Both the position numbers and the translations under genes were made by a program. Of a stretch of 64,000 nucleotides of DNA, positions 1-14,500 are shown in pieces; the stretch's first letter is position 1, and each line of letters opens with the position of its first letter. Below the pieces are notes generated by a model. The model worked only from the letters and a program-made list of their open reading frames with translations, searched no databases and was not told the DNA's origin. Source of the DNA: Watersipora subatra (lineage: Eukaryota; Bryozoa; Gymnolaemata; Cheilostomatida; Watersiporidae); contig NC_088708.1 of NCBI RefSeq assembly GCF_963576615.1, positions 57,461,196-57,525,195 of the forward strand. The letters are read 5' to 3'.

Positions 1-18
1 TAGTTTGATTGCTGAAAG

Positions 19-1292
19 GTAAGGCTGTTGTCTGACAAAGAAATTTATTAATATCACATCAACAATCAAAAAGCAATGATGAATATGATCAAAAAGCAGA
101 AACCAGCTCATTTGCTGCACTTTCTGTACCAGCGACCAGGCAGCGACCAGATACTACAATAGAAGGGTTAAATAGAAGGGCTAAAGGTGACCATAATTTT
201 ACTCTTTGTGCCTCTATCACCAGAAAGCACATATTAGTTGGGTGTGAACCAAAACCACGCGAAGTCACGTCTCCTTTCTGGTCACTGATATTTCCACAAC
301 CTTAGCCTTATCTAATGAACCTACTCTGCAACATGAAATATATATCATAATCAAAATGCTTAACATGCTTAAAATTATGCCAAACATCTATAGAAGACAA
401 CAATTTCCAAATACTTGTCTTTTTGATCATGTGGCACTGGCAGATCTACAATAAACTGGGCAAAAAGTATGGGCAACTATTTGCATAAGGGTGTAATTTC
501 TATTGGCTATTTCTAACATTTTGTCCCTTACATGATTGTTTTATAACTTTGCTAGTTTGTATAATTAGGTTGTGCATAGCTTGATTCTTGTGAAAGCACA
601 CAACACTATCACGGTTTATTGAAAAACGCGCAATGCTTATGTTAACCTCATTCTGCAGTTAATAACTAGGTTCTTCAGTTTTTTTCTACAATAAGGTTTA
701 GTTTCCTCTTTAGGTCAGAAACTAGACCTCAAATATTTTATATACCCTTCCTGGTTTGCATCGATTTGTTTCACACATTCAAGAGTGAGAGAATTATTGA
801 CAACAAAATTGTTTTTTCTTGAAACAAGCCCTACAGTGACAAGAATTCAAAATAGTGTTTTAGGGATCTAGTGAAAACTACAGAAAGTGGCTTTAAGCCG
901 TATAAGTCGTATATCAGCAACTATTGTAAAAATGTTACAGACATTTCTCATTTTAGCAACCAGCTTTTGACTTAGCCATGGTACCCATGACCAGGTTGTT
1001 CCAGTGTCAAATGTCTGTGAAACACTAATGGTATTTGTCTTGACGTACCTTGTTATGTGGATCATAGAGCATAATGCATAATATAGATTTTACTATTTGT
1101 AAAACTTCATTAAAGAAATGTCAGTATGTTGCCTTATCGCTTATTACGTCAAGACAACGTTTTCTGACAAATTCATTGCATGATGATTTACAACAGATTG
1201 TTTTTATTCATGGTCTATTACCAGTATTATTAGCATAGATTATAAAGTGATTGTACAAAACTATGGTCATAGCAAAATTTTATTTTATGCAG
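19..1292 (+). other. Probable 5'UTR intron upstream of the RAD51D start
   Basis: The window opens with an AAAG|gtaagg donor at bases 18/19, and a good acceptor (ttttatgcag) ends at 1292, 19 nt before the RAD51D start codon. The sequence between is AT-rich with no credible coding exon on either strand. The promoter would then lie to the left of the window. Confidence 0.5.
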
Positions 1293-1311
1293 ATGCTACC
1301 TTGGCTGAAAA

Positions 1312-4300
1312 ATGCCCAAGGTAGTGGAGATTGCCCATAAAGTTTTAGGAGAAGTAGTCGCCAATTCACTCAACACAGAGGGGTACTCTTCGGCCGAAGA
1401 ATTTTTGCTGCATTATGAAGTGATCAAAGAAGCCAACAAATACACAATTGGTGAAAAGGTACTTGTCAAAATTCTACTTTTTTCAAATTTTTCACAAATT
1501 TAGGTATTCATATTTGAAGTCTCGGCTGATAATTTCCAATGTCCATCACAACTGCTCATGTTGATCTTGCAAATTAACTGAAGTATTTTGTAGAAGACTT
1601 TTAAATTTAGTTACCTATCTTATTTTGCTTATTGAAAATGCAAAATACTGGAATCTCTTTAAGAACACTAATTCAAAATATGCAATTTTTCTTTCAGAAT
1701 GTTGCTCTGCTAAAGTGTGCCATAATAAGTCAGCATCTGCCGCTAATAAAAACTGGTCAATATCTAAGCCAACGAGCTCTTCAAAGAACAAGAGTCTTAA
1801 CAACGGGTTCCTCTCAGTAAGTTAAATGTCATACTTAGACATTCTTTTCTTCCACAAATGTATATTTTTGGAGACCAAACAAAATTTTTCTACCATATTT
1901 GTTCTAGTAGCTGACATGTTTATAAACTAAAGACAAGATCTTTTAATGCAGTAAACAATACAAATGGTAAATAAGCAGCAATAGTAAAAGCGTATCTAAT
2001 AGTTAGCTGTAACGGCAGCATAGGCACTAATTCCAGTCTTGAGAAAAACCAAATCTTTCTCTAGCAAATATATTGATACTTCCAAGTTGCGAGGCAGAAA
2101 TTTGTTTATAGAAATTTCTGTTTTCCAAATGCTCGCTAGGAATAAGTGCTATAGATTTGTTGCTAAGTAATCCAGAATTTTAGCGCAGAGATGTTTGTTG
2201 CACTGATGCAATGTCCAGGATGAGCTCTATTTGGATCAGTGTATTTACCATCAATTTGTGTATCAAATACAAGTCATATGGTTTTGTAGTAATTGGAGAG
2301 ATTAGTAGTTACACTGTAGTTAGAATATTGGCCAACTGGGAATGCTGTAGAAGTGAAGCAAAACCTAACAAACTAAAGAGAGGCCAAATCTTAAATGCTC
2401 AAGTTATTCAGGAAGTTTGATGTAAAACAAAATTTTAGCATTCACGATTACCATATATGCTTTTCAGTGTTTAATGGTTTGGCATTTCGCTGTTTTGGCT
2501 GTTCGATTTACTTTTGGAATATTTTATGCAAGAACAATCATATAACTTTAATTCAAATGTATAACTTGAGCTTATGTATGTTAGAATCCAATGTTTTCTC
2601 CAACATTGTGATTATTTTATGCTGCATTAAAATTAAAATAAAAAGTAAAATTATAATAAGTAAATAAAAAATGCTGCATTGAAATAAGTAAAACAACTGG
2701 ATATATTACGTAGAAATACTATAAACTTTGTTTCTCTTAAAGATATAGTCTATTTATTGAATGACTATCATTTCTATTATTATTTGATGCTACAGAGTTG
2801 ATAAAGTCCTCGGTAATGGACTGTACACATGTGAGGTAGTTGAAATGTATGGACCATCGGGATGTGGAAAAAGCCAACTCTCTTTCCAGACTGCTGCTTT
2901 AGCCTGTTTAAAGCATGACTGTAATGTCATTTATGTGGATACGTCTAGCAGTTTCTCTTCAAAGAGGGTGTCAGATGCTCTTCGTCAACACAAGGTCAAT
3001 TCTGGGGTAAGTTGATAATTAACTAGGTATAAACTCACATTTTTATTGTCAAAATTCATCAAAAAAACTGCTGCCAAAGGTAGTGTGTTATTTTGTTAAA
3101 ATTATTTTTAATCCTTATTCAATTATCCCTTTAGTGAACGAAGTTTCAGTATGCTCATTTTTATGTAATGTCATGTTTGCTACAGTTTGAAAATATGCAG
3201 ATCATAAAAACTTAGAAAGATGTATCAGATAAGATGGATATTTTTACAAATGTTGTCTACGATAATGACTTTTTATAGTTTGAAGTTTTCACCGAGCGAG
3301 ATATTTGATAAATCAGAGTGAGCCTACTTTATGCCTCTTGGTGTGGGATTTTAAGCAGGTTTGTAAAATTATGCCGTGTAGATTAGCTTATCATCTGATT
3401 TATGAATAAAATACTATCGGGCAGAAAAACATCTTTTAGAGGTTAATTTAAATGTAGCTGCTATGGCAGTAGTGTGACAGGCTAGTTAAGGTACCTTCAG
3501 TTAAGGCTTAGCTTATTTGAATCATAGATGGTTTAGACAGAAGGTATAAGGGTATGTCATACATTTCATTATGATTCAGTACATACTGTTAGTTTAATAT
3601 ACATGTAGTAAAAACTTTCTGGTACTGGTATCCTATTGGCTAGAAATTACATAGGCCTTCATAATGTGCACATAATTTATTGAATGAACTCTTGCGCTGT
3701 TTTACAGAAAATTGATGGAATCTTAAAAAGAATTTCAGTGTACAAAATTTTTGATGTCTATCAACTGCAGGATATGCTATATGGTTTCATCTCTGCTGCT
3801 AAGGCTAAGGTATGATATATTTGCATCATTATATTTTACAATTTATAAGCGCTGCAACAAAATATACCAACATGTTTAACTTGGAATGATTGGCTTTGGT
3901 CTCTCTGTTCATTCATTTTGATTCTTAATTTATTATTATAACTCCTTGAACTTGCAGTCAGATGAATTCAGTTCAGAAGTCAAACTTCTAGTCATAGACA
4001 GCGTCACACCTCTACTGACTCCACACCTTGGCTACAAATCTAAAGAAGGTAACTACTGCTGTTGGGCAGCTTTCATTCTAGCTAGTAGCTGGCAGTCCCG
4101 TGCTCTGAGAGAGATCGTGTGTAATAACTATATTTATAATTATTCCATGGTGCAGCAAGGTGATCAAGTGGTGCAGTTGGTAGTACGCTTGGCTGAAAAC
4201 CCAAATGTCTGATTTTGATTTTCATGCTGTGCAATCTTTTTTCCTAACGCTCTTAGCGTGGCCTTGGACAGACAGATGGACAGATGGACACGGCTCTTAT

Positions 4301-5249
4301 TACAGTAAAGATTAATGGATGACTTTAGCTCTAATGCACCATCTCATACAAACTGAAGGACCTGCCATATTTTATGTGAATATGATCACACATTAGTCAA
4401 GAGTCAGTTTGAAAACAGCCAAAATACAAATGTGCTTCACACCTTTTGTCGTGCTGAAAATGATTTAAAAAAATTGCAGCACTACAAATTTGAATAGGGA
4501 TGAAGCAAAAATCTTACATTTCGCTGAAACATTTCTCACTCACATTTCTCATTCGGCCAGCTATGGCTTACCAATTCTTCTGTTTCACCAAATGTTTGCT
4601 CAGCGCTTTTGTTTTTTTCATTAATTGAGAGTTTAATGATTACAGTTACTAGTCTGATTGATTGCCAGCCATGAGTGTTTATATCTTTAGATGAACTTGT
4701 CACTGCCGCTCACTAGTAAATATCTTACAACTTGATCACAGCTATAGGAGACATGTTTGTCTGATACAGCTGCAGACTTCACCTTCTTAGCTACGAGTTG
4801 CTGTGTGATGGTTGTTATACATTCTCACTTACTCGTTTCAGGTTATAAAACTGCAAGCTCAGTAGCTAGACTGTTCAGAAGAATCTCTGCAGAGCTATAT
4901 GTTGCCGTCTTGGTATGTATTTCTGATTTAAAAAAAATAAAAAATGACCCATGTTTATCTGTCCATTCAAATTCTAAACATAAAAGCAAAGATATATGAA
5001 GTCTTCCGCTACATAAAATAACCAAATTTATTAGATTTTGTTCGATGGTTGTTCATGGCATTTTACCAGGTAATCAATGGGGCTGTCAGTGGTCAAACAA
5101 ACAGAGGATTTCCTAAGCCTGCTTTGGGGATTCAGTGGCAGCAGACAGCTGACAAGCTCCTCTTAGTAACAGCATTCGATGCCAAGGTCTCTCCGCCAGC
5201 TTACAGTTGTCAGTTGGTGGCCAGTCGCAAGCAGGGACTTACACTATAG
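1312..5249 (+). CDS. RAD51D: RAD51D, RAD51-paralog DNA repair ATPase (7 coding exons, 306 aa)
   Basis: Exons: 1312-1458, 1698-1816, 2796-3006, 3708-3809, 3958-4048, 4842-4912, 5070-5249; all junctions are GT/AG and in frame. RAD51D belongs to the BCDX2 complex, which helps load RAD51 on single-stranded DNA during homologous recombination. The product has the RecA fold: Walker A GPSGCGKS at residues 108-115 (Lys114, Ser115), the lead-in LGNGLYTCEVVEM, and Walker B KLLVIDSV with Asp207. The helical N-terminal region (residues 1-85) aligns with the human N-terminal domain without gaps of note. The start at 1312 is supported by an in-frame TGA at 1306 and by that alignment. A 5'UTR exon probably ends at base 18 (GAAAG|gtaagg) and rejoins at 1293. 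The protein is about 20 residues shorter than human (328), mostly at the C-terminus. Assignment by remembered family sequence; strong. Confidence 0.9.
4130..4318 (+). mobile_element. tRNA-derived SINE (family A) in RAD51D intron 5
   Basis: A tRNA-like head with an A-box-like stretch (tggtgcagttggtagtacgc, about 4169) is followed by a conserved core (cctaacgctcttagcgtggc) and a tail of ggacagacagatggacag units ending in cacggctcttattacagta. The same core and tail occur at 14470-14745, and in reverse at 49830-49980. Three copies with one architecture (tRNA head, core, GGACAGACAGAT tail) support a SINE family. Confidence 0.65.
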
Positions 5250-5262
5250 TTGTATATAGCAA

Positions 5263-5268
5263 TTTATT
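5263..5268 (-). promoter_or_regulatory. Poly(A) signal AATAAA for PPIL2
   Basis: The + strand TTTATT reads AATAAA on the minus strand, about 250 nt beyond the PPIL2 stop and 14 nt past the RAD51D stop. The two convergent 3'UTRs must therefore be very short or overlap. No AATAAA is visible for RAD51D nearby. Confidence 0.5.
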
Positions 5269-5520
5269 ATATAATATTCATTATATTTTAATATTGTAAA
5301 AATGAAGCACACCAAGTATAGTTACAATAGTCACTAGTAACTTGACAAGCAACTCGATGTAAATATAATACTTCCTACTCCACCAAACTAGGCATCAGAG
5401 ACCAGTCCCTTAGTGTATGTACTGCTATGTACAGGCAGCCGTCTACATATGTAGATCCTATATTCATGTAGAAGTACATGGCTGTAAGCTTTGCATTAAA
5501 TCCGCCCATACTCTCTCTTC

Positions 5521-8500
5521 TCACCAATTACTGAAGTCACCAAATGAAGATGCTGCTGTCTTTTTCTTTTTTACCACTGGCTCAGCAGGCTCTGAACTCA
5601 TCACTTTACTGTCAATGAAAAAAGCATTAAAAAGTTACAGAGGATTATGTGATTTTAGGGGGCCAGATAGTTTTTATTATCATTACAGATAGATCATTTT
5701 TCCAGTATACAGGTAGGGTGACTGCAGGTACAAACCTCGTAGAAGGATTGAGGTATTTCCCTACGCCGCTAGTCTTGTAGACTTTCATACTACTCTCCTC
5801 TACCACTTTGCTCTTCTTTGGTTTTGAAGCAGCTGAATCTTCTGCTGCCTTTGTTACCCGCTCTTCTCTTTCCTTCTGGAGCTGTAACAAGCCATACATT
5901 ACAATATTAATAATAATATCCTCTAGCGTATTGTATAGCGTTAACACAATCTGTCTCAGATTTAGGCAGAACCTTACTCTTGTTGACTTAACTAGAGATA
6001 TATATTGCAATGTGTTGATTTTTAGGATACTTTCACACTTGCCAATAAGCCAACAACATTGGAAAAGAAGGGTTATTGTACATACCCGAATATTGATTCC
6101 AGCATAATTTCAACAAATGCATTCTTAATTTATAGTTAGTATAATCTTATGCAAGTCACCGCTTAATGTAAAACTTGTCAGTGTCATCTCTTAGTAAACA
6201 AATCTTTTTAGAGTTTTAGTATATGTAGCCATATATGCAAAGTTATCAAGTATAACAGCTGCTTCATACATGTAAAAAGCATTTTTGCTGGAGAACTTCT
6301 GTTTCACTGTATTAACACTTGTCCAGCAACATTATCAACTTTAACAGTAAATACTTGCTGAATGCCAGGCATTTCACGAGTAATAAATAAGTTTTTGAAT
6401 AGAACATTTATTTTTAATGAACATATACATCATTTACCATTTTAACGTTTAAATGAAGATCTTTGTTTATTTCTGTGTGTGCTATAAGTTTATGCCATAT
6501 ATACATATATTTATAACATTTTGGGGAAGTCTGAGCACATATTTCTCTTCTAGTACAATTACTCTAGTAAATTAGTTCAAGCGTGCTAGATGAAGCGTGA
6601 ATATTTTAACAAATCATCATTAAAAATGAGCAGGTGTAATAAGTATGTACACAGTTATTTCATAGTATGGCAAGTAGGCTGTTTAGTGTGGTGGATAGGA
6701 CACCTGTCTGCAGAACCGGTTCCAAGTTCAATTCCAGTGTGAAGCAGTTTTTTGTTTTTAAAACTGAACAACAGATAACAAACAAACATTGCAATTTATA
6801 CACACATATATATTAGCACTGTCAATCTATTGTAACCAAGATATGCTTGATACTCTATCCTTTTATCTCCTGTGAACCTGACATGAGTTGTCTCCTTGTA
6901 AGTAAACAACTTATTAGCTTATGTAGAAGTTGTCTTCTTTCTATTAAACTGCAACCTAAGATTTTATTTTTAGGCAACTATAACACCATCCATGTTTACA
7001 GCTTAATTACCTGCTCAGTGGCCTCTTCGTAAGGATTCCCAAACACTTGACAGGACTCAAGAATTATGTCCTCCTGCAACAGAAAGTCAAAATAATATTA
7101 ACGTGTCAGATTGATGAAAGCCTTAGGCTACAGCAGTATATAGATTGTGATCTCAGAAGTCTTAGTCAAAGTGATATGTTAGACTTGAAAGCAATTTCTG
7201 AAGAACTTTCTGTTTAAAGCTTATGTCATTGTTCAAACTTAATACAGTGGGGAATGCTACACAAACCAACGATATACAACCCCCCCAATGAAGGTAACTT
7301 GGGGAGACTTTATAATATACTTGGACAAACTTCGCAACAACAAATTCTATGAAGTGTTCTGTTGAATGTAGAATGCATTGTATTTTTATAAAGTAGCTTA
7401 AATGTTTGGATATGTTAAAAATAATTTACAATTTTACACCATTGCATGAAGTACGCATGTATATGTTAGAACCACATCCAAATTGTAAATTTGCTGATCA
7501 AGTTGTATATAATGAGTTGTATACAATATAATCATAAATACATGTATTTCCATATTCGCAATTTTGCCTACACAATAATTAAGAAAATAGAAATATCAGT
7601 CAGCAGTAATAGTAGTAAAAGTGCTTCAACTAGGCAAATAAATATGAAATTAATTGTAATAACAACATAATACCAGATCAAATATATTCATTTCCCAAAA
7701 GTTTTTGTTTGAATCATTCGAGTAATTTAGGATAGCTTGATCATGATTGATTTCCAATTTTAAGACAATCTATGAAGTTGCAATTAATTAATAAAGCATT
7801 GACCTACAAAATAAGATTATGACAAACATTTCGATAATAATTTATGTTATAAAAACCTTTTTTGGAATTATTTGTCATACTGAAAATATTACACAAGTTT
7901 GTGTATTTGATATCTAAATTTCTGACCATTGTAAAACAGTTTTGTTATATTTGACACAATACCGCTTATATAAGCAAGTATGTATTATTTCCTATGGGTC
8001 GCATGCATAATCATTTTTGTTTTCTTTAGCAACAACTTCAAACAATTTTGATCAAATAAACAAGGTTTATAATGGTTAAAATTACATGTATACGAAGTAT
8101 ACGAACTACGAGTAGCTCATACGATTGATTGAGAGAAAATCTTCATTCAAAGCTGTGTTCACAAGTTCAAACTTGTGAACTGCCGCATGTTAGTGTGTAA
8201 TAGTTTGTTTTATTGGTTAACCTTCTCCCCAACTACTCTCAAGCAATAATTATTACTTAAAAAATAACTAAAAGTAATGTTTTGGTAAAATGAACTTGAA
8301 GAATAAACCGAGTGACTCACAAGAGGTCGATCTCCACCCTTTATATCCGTTTCCCTTTTTTCCATTTTATCTATTGTATCCATACCACCAACCACCCTGC
8401 AATGAACTTCAAAGATATACCTTTACTAGAAACAATATGATGTTGCCAATCAAAGCATTGCCAACATGCTATTGAAGTTTTACTGACTCATAGCTGACAC

Positions 8501-11500
8501 TCTCAACTGTTACAGGCATCTGTTACTGTTGTTTCTGAACCCATGTATGACAGCTGTCAGTAGGTTGCTAAATGCAAAACTAATATTCTTGACAAGGTAA
8601 GGAGGGTCTTTCATTAGCAAAGCTGTGTGTTGGCAAAAGGAAATTGGACATCGGCAATGACTTCATGGTCTCTAAGAAAATCTTTTTATCATTGTATTAT
8701 CAGAGAATACTTTTTTAGACTTGTTTTAAACATTTTAGTTGGCTACCTACTGCTATGCTCAACATTTTTGATTTGGAAAACCTCACCAAACATGTGAACC
8801 ATGATTTTTAGACAAAAGCATTGCGCAAGATTTAATACACCTAAATCAAACTGCTTACAATAAGCCTCAGAGCAGTCCTCAGAGGGTCCTCATAGAGCAG
8901 CTGTAGATTGACTGCGCAAAGATTGCAAGAATAAATATATAAAGGATTCGACTGATTGCTTCATGCACTTAACGATTAGATTAATCCTTTTTTACTTACT
9001 AGGCAATCATTCTAAACAAACTATTATTAAATACATGTAATACATTACATATTTACTCCGTGTTTGCGTGCATCTACTTTCTCTAAGACTATCTCAGTAA
9101 TGCAGAGGGAATGGATTAAATTCAATGGCAACAATATTCCTTCCCATAATGCTTACACTTACTCTGCCCTGATGCGTATGCTATGTTATTTCTGCATTTT
9201 ATTATGTAATAACACATCCAGAAATACTCATGTAGACAATAAGATTACCTTACCATTAGTTTGACTAGAGTGTGTTTAGTAGCAACTAGCTTCAATGATT
9301 TGAACTTCAGAGTTTGGCTCTGACCCATGTGACTACTATGTACAAACGTTGGTTGCTTTAGCTGAGATACATGCACGGTTCAAAGGCTTCGGGTCATTTA
9401 GTAAATAGCCCGTGTCTTAGACATCAAGTTAAACATACTTGCCAAACACGGTGTGCTTGTTATCCAAATGTCTCGCTGAACGATAGGTGATGAAACTAAA
9501 ACAAAAGGAAAAAATAGCAAACAACTATTTTATGTCTACAATCGGATCAAATATTTAAACAGTTACAGGGAACACCAATGTTAGCAAAACGAAATGTAGG
9601 CTTACAATTGAGATTTATTAGTATTAGTTCCCGAGTTAGCCATGCTGAGAACACCTCTGCCCGTGTGTGTCAAGTTGGGCTTAAACTCATCAGCAAAAGC
9701 TCCGCCCCAAATAGATTCTCCTCCTTTGCCTGTGCCAGTTGGATCACCCCCTTGTATCTGTGCCATTAAGAAGTACATAAAATTACTTCACAATGTCTTA
9801 AAAATCGTAGTTATTTAAAGGTCGTTAAGGGTAGCAAACGCTCATCTCGAGCAACGAACCCCTTTTACACGACATGACTTACCATAAAGTTTCTAATGCT
9901 TCTATGAAAGAGTGTACCATTGTAATATCCTTTCTGGCAGAGAAGTAAAAAGTTTTCGCAGGTCTTTGGTACCATGTCACAGTGCAGTTCTATATTCAGT
10001 GGCCCGAGGTTGGTGTTCAGCCTGGCATATCCTTTTTTCTTGACTCTCTCATACTTCAATTTGTCTTCATCGATCACAGCTAATAGACCAACACAAGTAC
10101 ACCATAACTCGTAAGAACAGTTTTAACAACACCAGAGAAGTAATTGAAGACAACTTCTACAGATTATTAAAATACATTAGCGAATAAAAAATGATCTAAA
10201 ACCTAACTAATTGACAGAAGTTACACTCACTTGAACATAAAAGTAGAGAAGACAATTACTTCATGCATAAAACAATGAATGAAAGTAAGATAAGAATGGA
10301 TGTACCACACTATGATCTCGAGATTTTTTTTGTAGAAATTTGAAATGTATATTTATATATATTCATGATTCATTTTTTAATCCACTCGGCAGCAAGACAG
10401 CGTCTCAAGAGCAATACTGAACTTTCTGGGCAAACTCCCTTTTATTAAATGTACAAACACCCTGCAATAAGGAAAACTGATGACATTACCAGCCTCCTGA
10501 TGAGTGGATCTGTCTGTCGCAGTGGATGTGAAAGAAGCAGCAACAGCTCCTGTTGAATAATGAGCCTACAATAGTCAGCGAATTAAACAAATTCATTTCA
10601 ATTTTACAAGTTCAACTACTCGAAACATTAAAATAAACATGAGCATCATTCTAAATGAGTGATAATCTACGAGTTGCATCTTTACAACCTCCTTTTAATG
10701 TCAACAAACAGATATATCCCTATAGATATACTATAATACGCACCGCATTTACTGCATCAGCTTTCTTCTTATTGTCAGCTTTTTTTTCCTAAAATAAACA
10801 TGCATAAAATGAAGTGAGTATCTTGTTGGAAAATCTTGCTTTCAAATCATCTGACCAAGAAACACATAAGACTACCATCTCACTTCAGGCTTGTATGTTG
10901 TATCAAGTTCATTTAAAATGTCCTTTGTCTCCGCATTTATTGCTTTGAGTTTGTACTTTGGATCTTTCCTCGCTTGCCGCTCTTCTGTAAATATAATTAC
11001 AGTTGAAACAACGACGCTAATCCGTAGTAATATTTACTTCACTGATGGCATGCACTTTTAGTCAAAATAGAATTTTAACTCCAGACAATAAACTGAACTG
11101 CCTCAAGGGTATATGAAGGGCAGAATCTCTACAAAGACATCCAAGGTTGCTACGGCGTATTGTAAACCAATATAACTCTACAACCAGTATTGTCACTCCA
11201 CCTTCATCATCCACCTTCAATCCTTTCTTCAAATGATAAAAGTCAGCGAGATTAAATTTACTCAGCTCTGTTGGATCCTAAAAAACATAACTGAGAGTAA
11301 AAATACATTTTAAAACTTCTAAAAATCCCATAATAAATATAGTAAAAATACAGTCTGGCTTCGCTAAGGTACAACGATAGAAGTCTAGAGCTGCACAACG
11401 ATTATGAAAATTAATCACGATTAATAACTGGTCTGAACCAGTTAATCTTCGATTAATCTTAGAATTAATCTAGCACAAACCTGCATATTCATAAACAAAT

Positions 11501-14500
11501 AATACAGCTACATATAAATTAATTATATTTGAGACAATTGTTGACAGGAGTACATGTTATGCACAATGTACATAACTTACAATGTAATAATTATTATGAG
11601 TATGAAAACAGTCTATGAAAGTCTATAATTAAGTCAGCCGAAAGTTGAGGTAGCAGAGTTTATTCACATTATCCGAATAAAGAGATGCCCTCTTCCTACA
11701 TACAATATTGCCAGCTTTAGAGAGTAGCCACTCGCAGGGGACAGTAGTAGTAGTTATTGTCTGCGACAGCTAGTGATGATCTCTGCGCGCTAGGATGAGA
11801 ATTAGTTAAATTCTCATCATAGTTGAATGCTAAGGCACAGCGATAGAACCCATAAAAAAATTTAACAAAAATTCATAACTATTTACAGTTATTTATATTA
11901 TTAGTCTCTATTTGTTTTTTTCACTGAACTTTGGCAGTCTCACGACCATCTAAAGTTGAGCTCACAATTTGCTAAAACTTATGCAATGTCACATTTCAAA
12001 TTTTTAATGTTCGCCGGATGTCTATGATTACTATGTCTCCAGATTTTACTTTACATAAGTTTAGCTAAAATAGAATACAAAGACTTAATGCGCTAGACTA
12101 ACACAGTGGTTAGATATTAGAGATGGCTAAGATATTACAGTGATATCACAGATATCACTGTGATATCAGTGATATCTGTGATATCACTGTGATATCTGAT
12201 AGATACAGAGATATTACAGTGGCTAAGATGTTAGACAAAAATAGATCAGTAACCTGAATGGTGATTATGTCAGCTCTCGTGAATGACTCATCATTCATCA
12301 AGTCTTTCCAATGCTTGGCCTTGATATTCAATCTTTCTACCGCCTACACGCAACGAATTAACAAATGAGGTGAAAACATTGCAAGTGGTGCTCTGACACA
12401 GAATATTTATAACACAACTGGACCATGCACTCTTGCTCAAGTTAAGAAAGTCAATTTAGAAAAAAACATTACATGCATTTCCTTCAGTTGATATGCAAAT
12501 CTAATTCATATTGAATGACTAAGCAAACAAAAACCCTTCAATAACCTTGAAAAACCACTTCAATAACCTTGAAATAACCTTGAAAATGACACTATATGAC
12601 TGTTGGTCCATCTAACAGTTGGTTGGTCATCCAAAGAGGATGAAACATCTATACTTGTGTGGATATCAACAAAACAATATATATAACTTTCTAAAGGATA
12701 TAGCTACTCCTAATAATAAATTAATGGTTTTTGTACAATATTAGAAATCTCAAATTTATACCTACTGATATGGGGTTAGCCTCAGCTTCCATTACATTCA
12801 GTAATAATCTCAGGTTAACCCTTAGTAATATGAAGTTAGCCTCTGCTCCATAGTACATTCAGTAATCTTGAGTATGGTTCGCTAATTTTTTAATAATTCA
12901 AATAGCTCTAATTCCTACATAAAGTTGCAGGCGTGTAGCTGTTGTAGTTGCCTAAAATATCTGCTAAAATGTACTTAATCCTTGCATTCCCTGCCATTAG
13001 CCGTAGTATGACTTCCTAGCACTAACAGCAGACATATACCGTATGCTAAGACATTACAACAGACATTAAATGAATACTTTCAGTCTCATAGATATTTTGT
13101 AGTAGATTGCAGAAAGTCTTTTTTTTAATATTTTTCACGAACAGAGGTTCTGACGTTCGAGGCAAATTTATGTGTAATGTATAATAAATTTTTGCTCTCA
13201 AAGCTATAACACAGCTCAATGTTTTTTGTCAAGTTTTACAGAGAGATTTATGTCAGAAGGTTGATCAAGTTTTCTGTTGATGGAAACATAGATTTAACGC
13301 TAAATATGTCAGAGTCTGGTAAGTTGTTTTATTTCATTCTCATTGTTATATCAGTAAAAATATTTCAATCACAGCAGTTGCTAAGAGCAGGTTATCAACA
13401 AAGTTAAGGGTCTGATACTGTAACATAAAACATTTTAGTTCCTGGAAAGAGGACATTTTCAGTTGTATGTTATTAGCACATACGGTATATTTGATAACAG
13501 TTGACTAAGAGCTTTGAGAACATTGTGCCTTTGGGTACTTTTTTATAAAAGAGCTGCTGTTACAATATGTTTAGCCATGGTTTGGTCATATGGGATCAAC
13601 AAAATGGGTTAACATTACTAAATAGTATGTCACTATTTTCCTTAGACAGTCAGAAGAGATTTATGAAAGCAGAAGAGATTATGCTGTAATTCATACAATG
13701 CAATTTGTCTCACATTTAGCACATCTGGAGCAAATGACTCTTCGGTTTTACGACCTTGAAATAACTTGTTTTCTAGTTCTAAGCATGTTACGGATATCAA
13801 GATAAAACTGTAACGAATACAAAACCATTGGATGATAATAAAATACCATACCTCCATTGCATATACGTTTCCTGTGGTTTTTATTGCAACGACGTGAGTA
13901 TTCTCATTAAAAACTTTGAAAGTGACTGGACAGTGATACTGGCCTACAATCAATAACGATAGTTGGTGTAAACATATTAAAAAAGTTTCTAGAACAAAAC
14001 CAAGAATGTATCTGCGAAGGAGAAAGTTACTCCCTCTATTAGATTCTAACCTTTAGAATTCTTTTGAAAATGCAGCTGAATCAGATCCTTAGCTGACAGT
14101 TTCTAAAACATGATATAACAAGAGATCATCTCAAATATGGTGAAAGAGGAAAATCATATTACAGCTGTCTCAAAAGACGATAAAACTAAAGAAAAGACAA
14201 TAAAAGTCCAAACTAAAACAGTCAATGAATCCAGAGAACCATTGTGACAACTTCAGTAAAGAAGGTAGATGAACTTCGATCCTATCCAATACATGTGCTA
14301 GCACTTTTATTGCATGTATGTGTAATGAGTACCCCGCCAGTCAAGTGTACCGTGAGTGATAGTCAGGTATAATAACTATACGTACATTTATTAGTAGTGT
14401 GATGTCATCAGTCTAGTGTGACGTCAGACGTAATAACTATACATACAATTAAGAAGGCACACAGAAGGCTGTCAATTGGGGCAGGTGTTCGAGTGTCAGT

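Noticed and set aside
1293-1320. Apparent frameshift in RAD51D: DATLAEKCP in another frame looks like it joins PKVVEIAHKVL
   Set aside because: The alignment with human places Met at 1312 as the true N-terminus, so the upstream bases are 5'UTR and no frameshift is needed.
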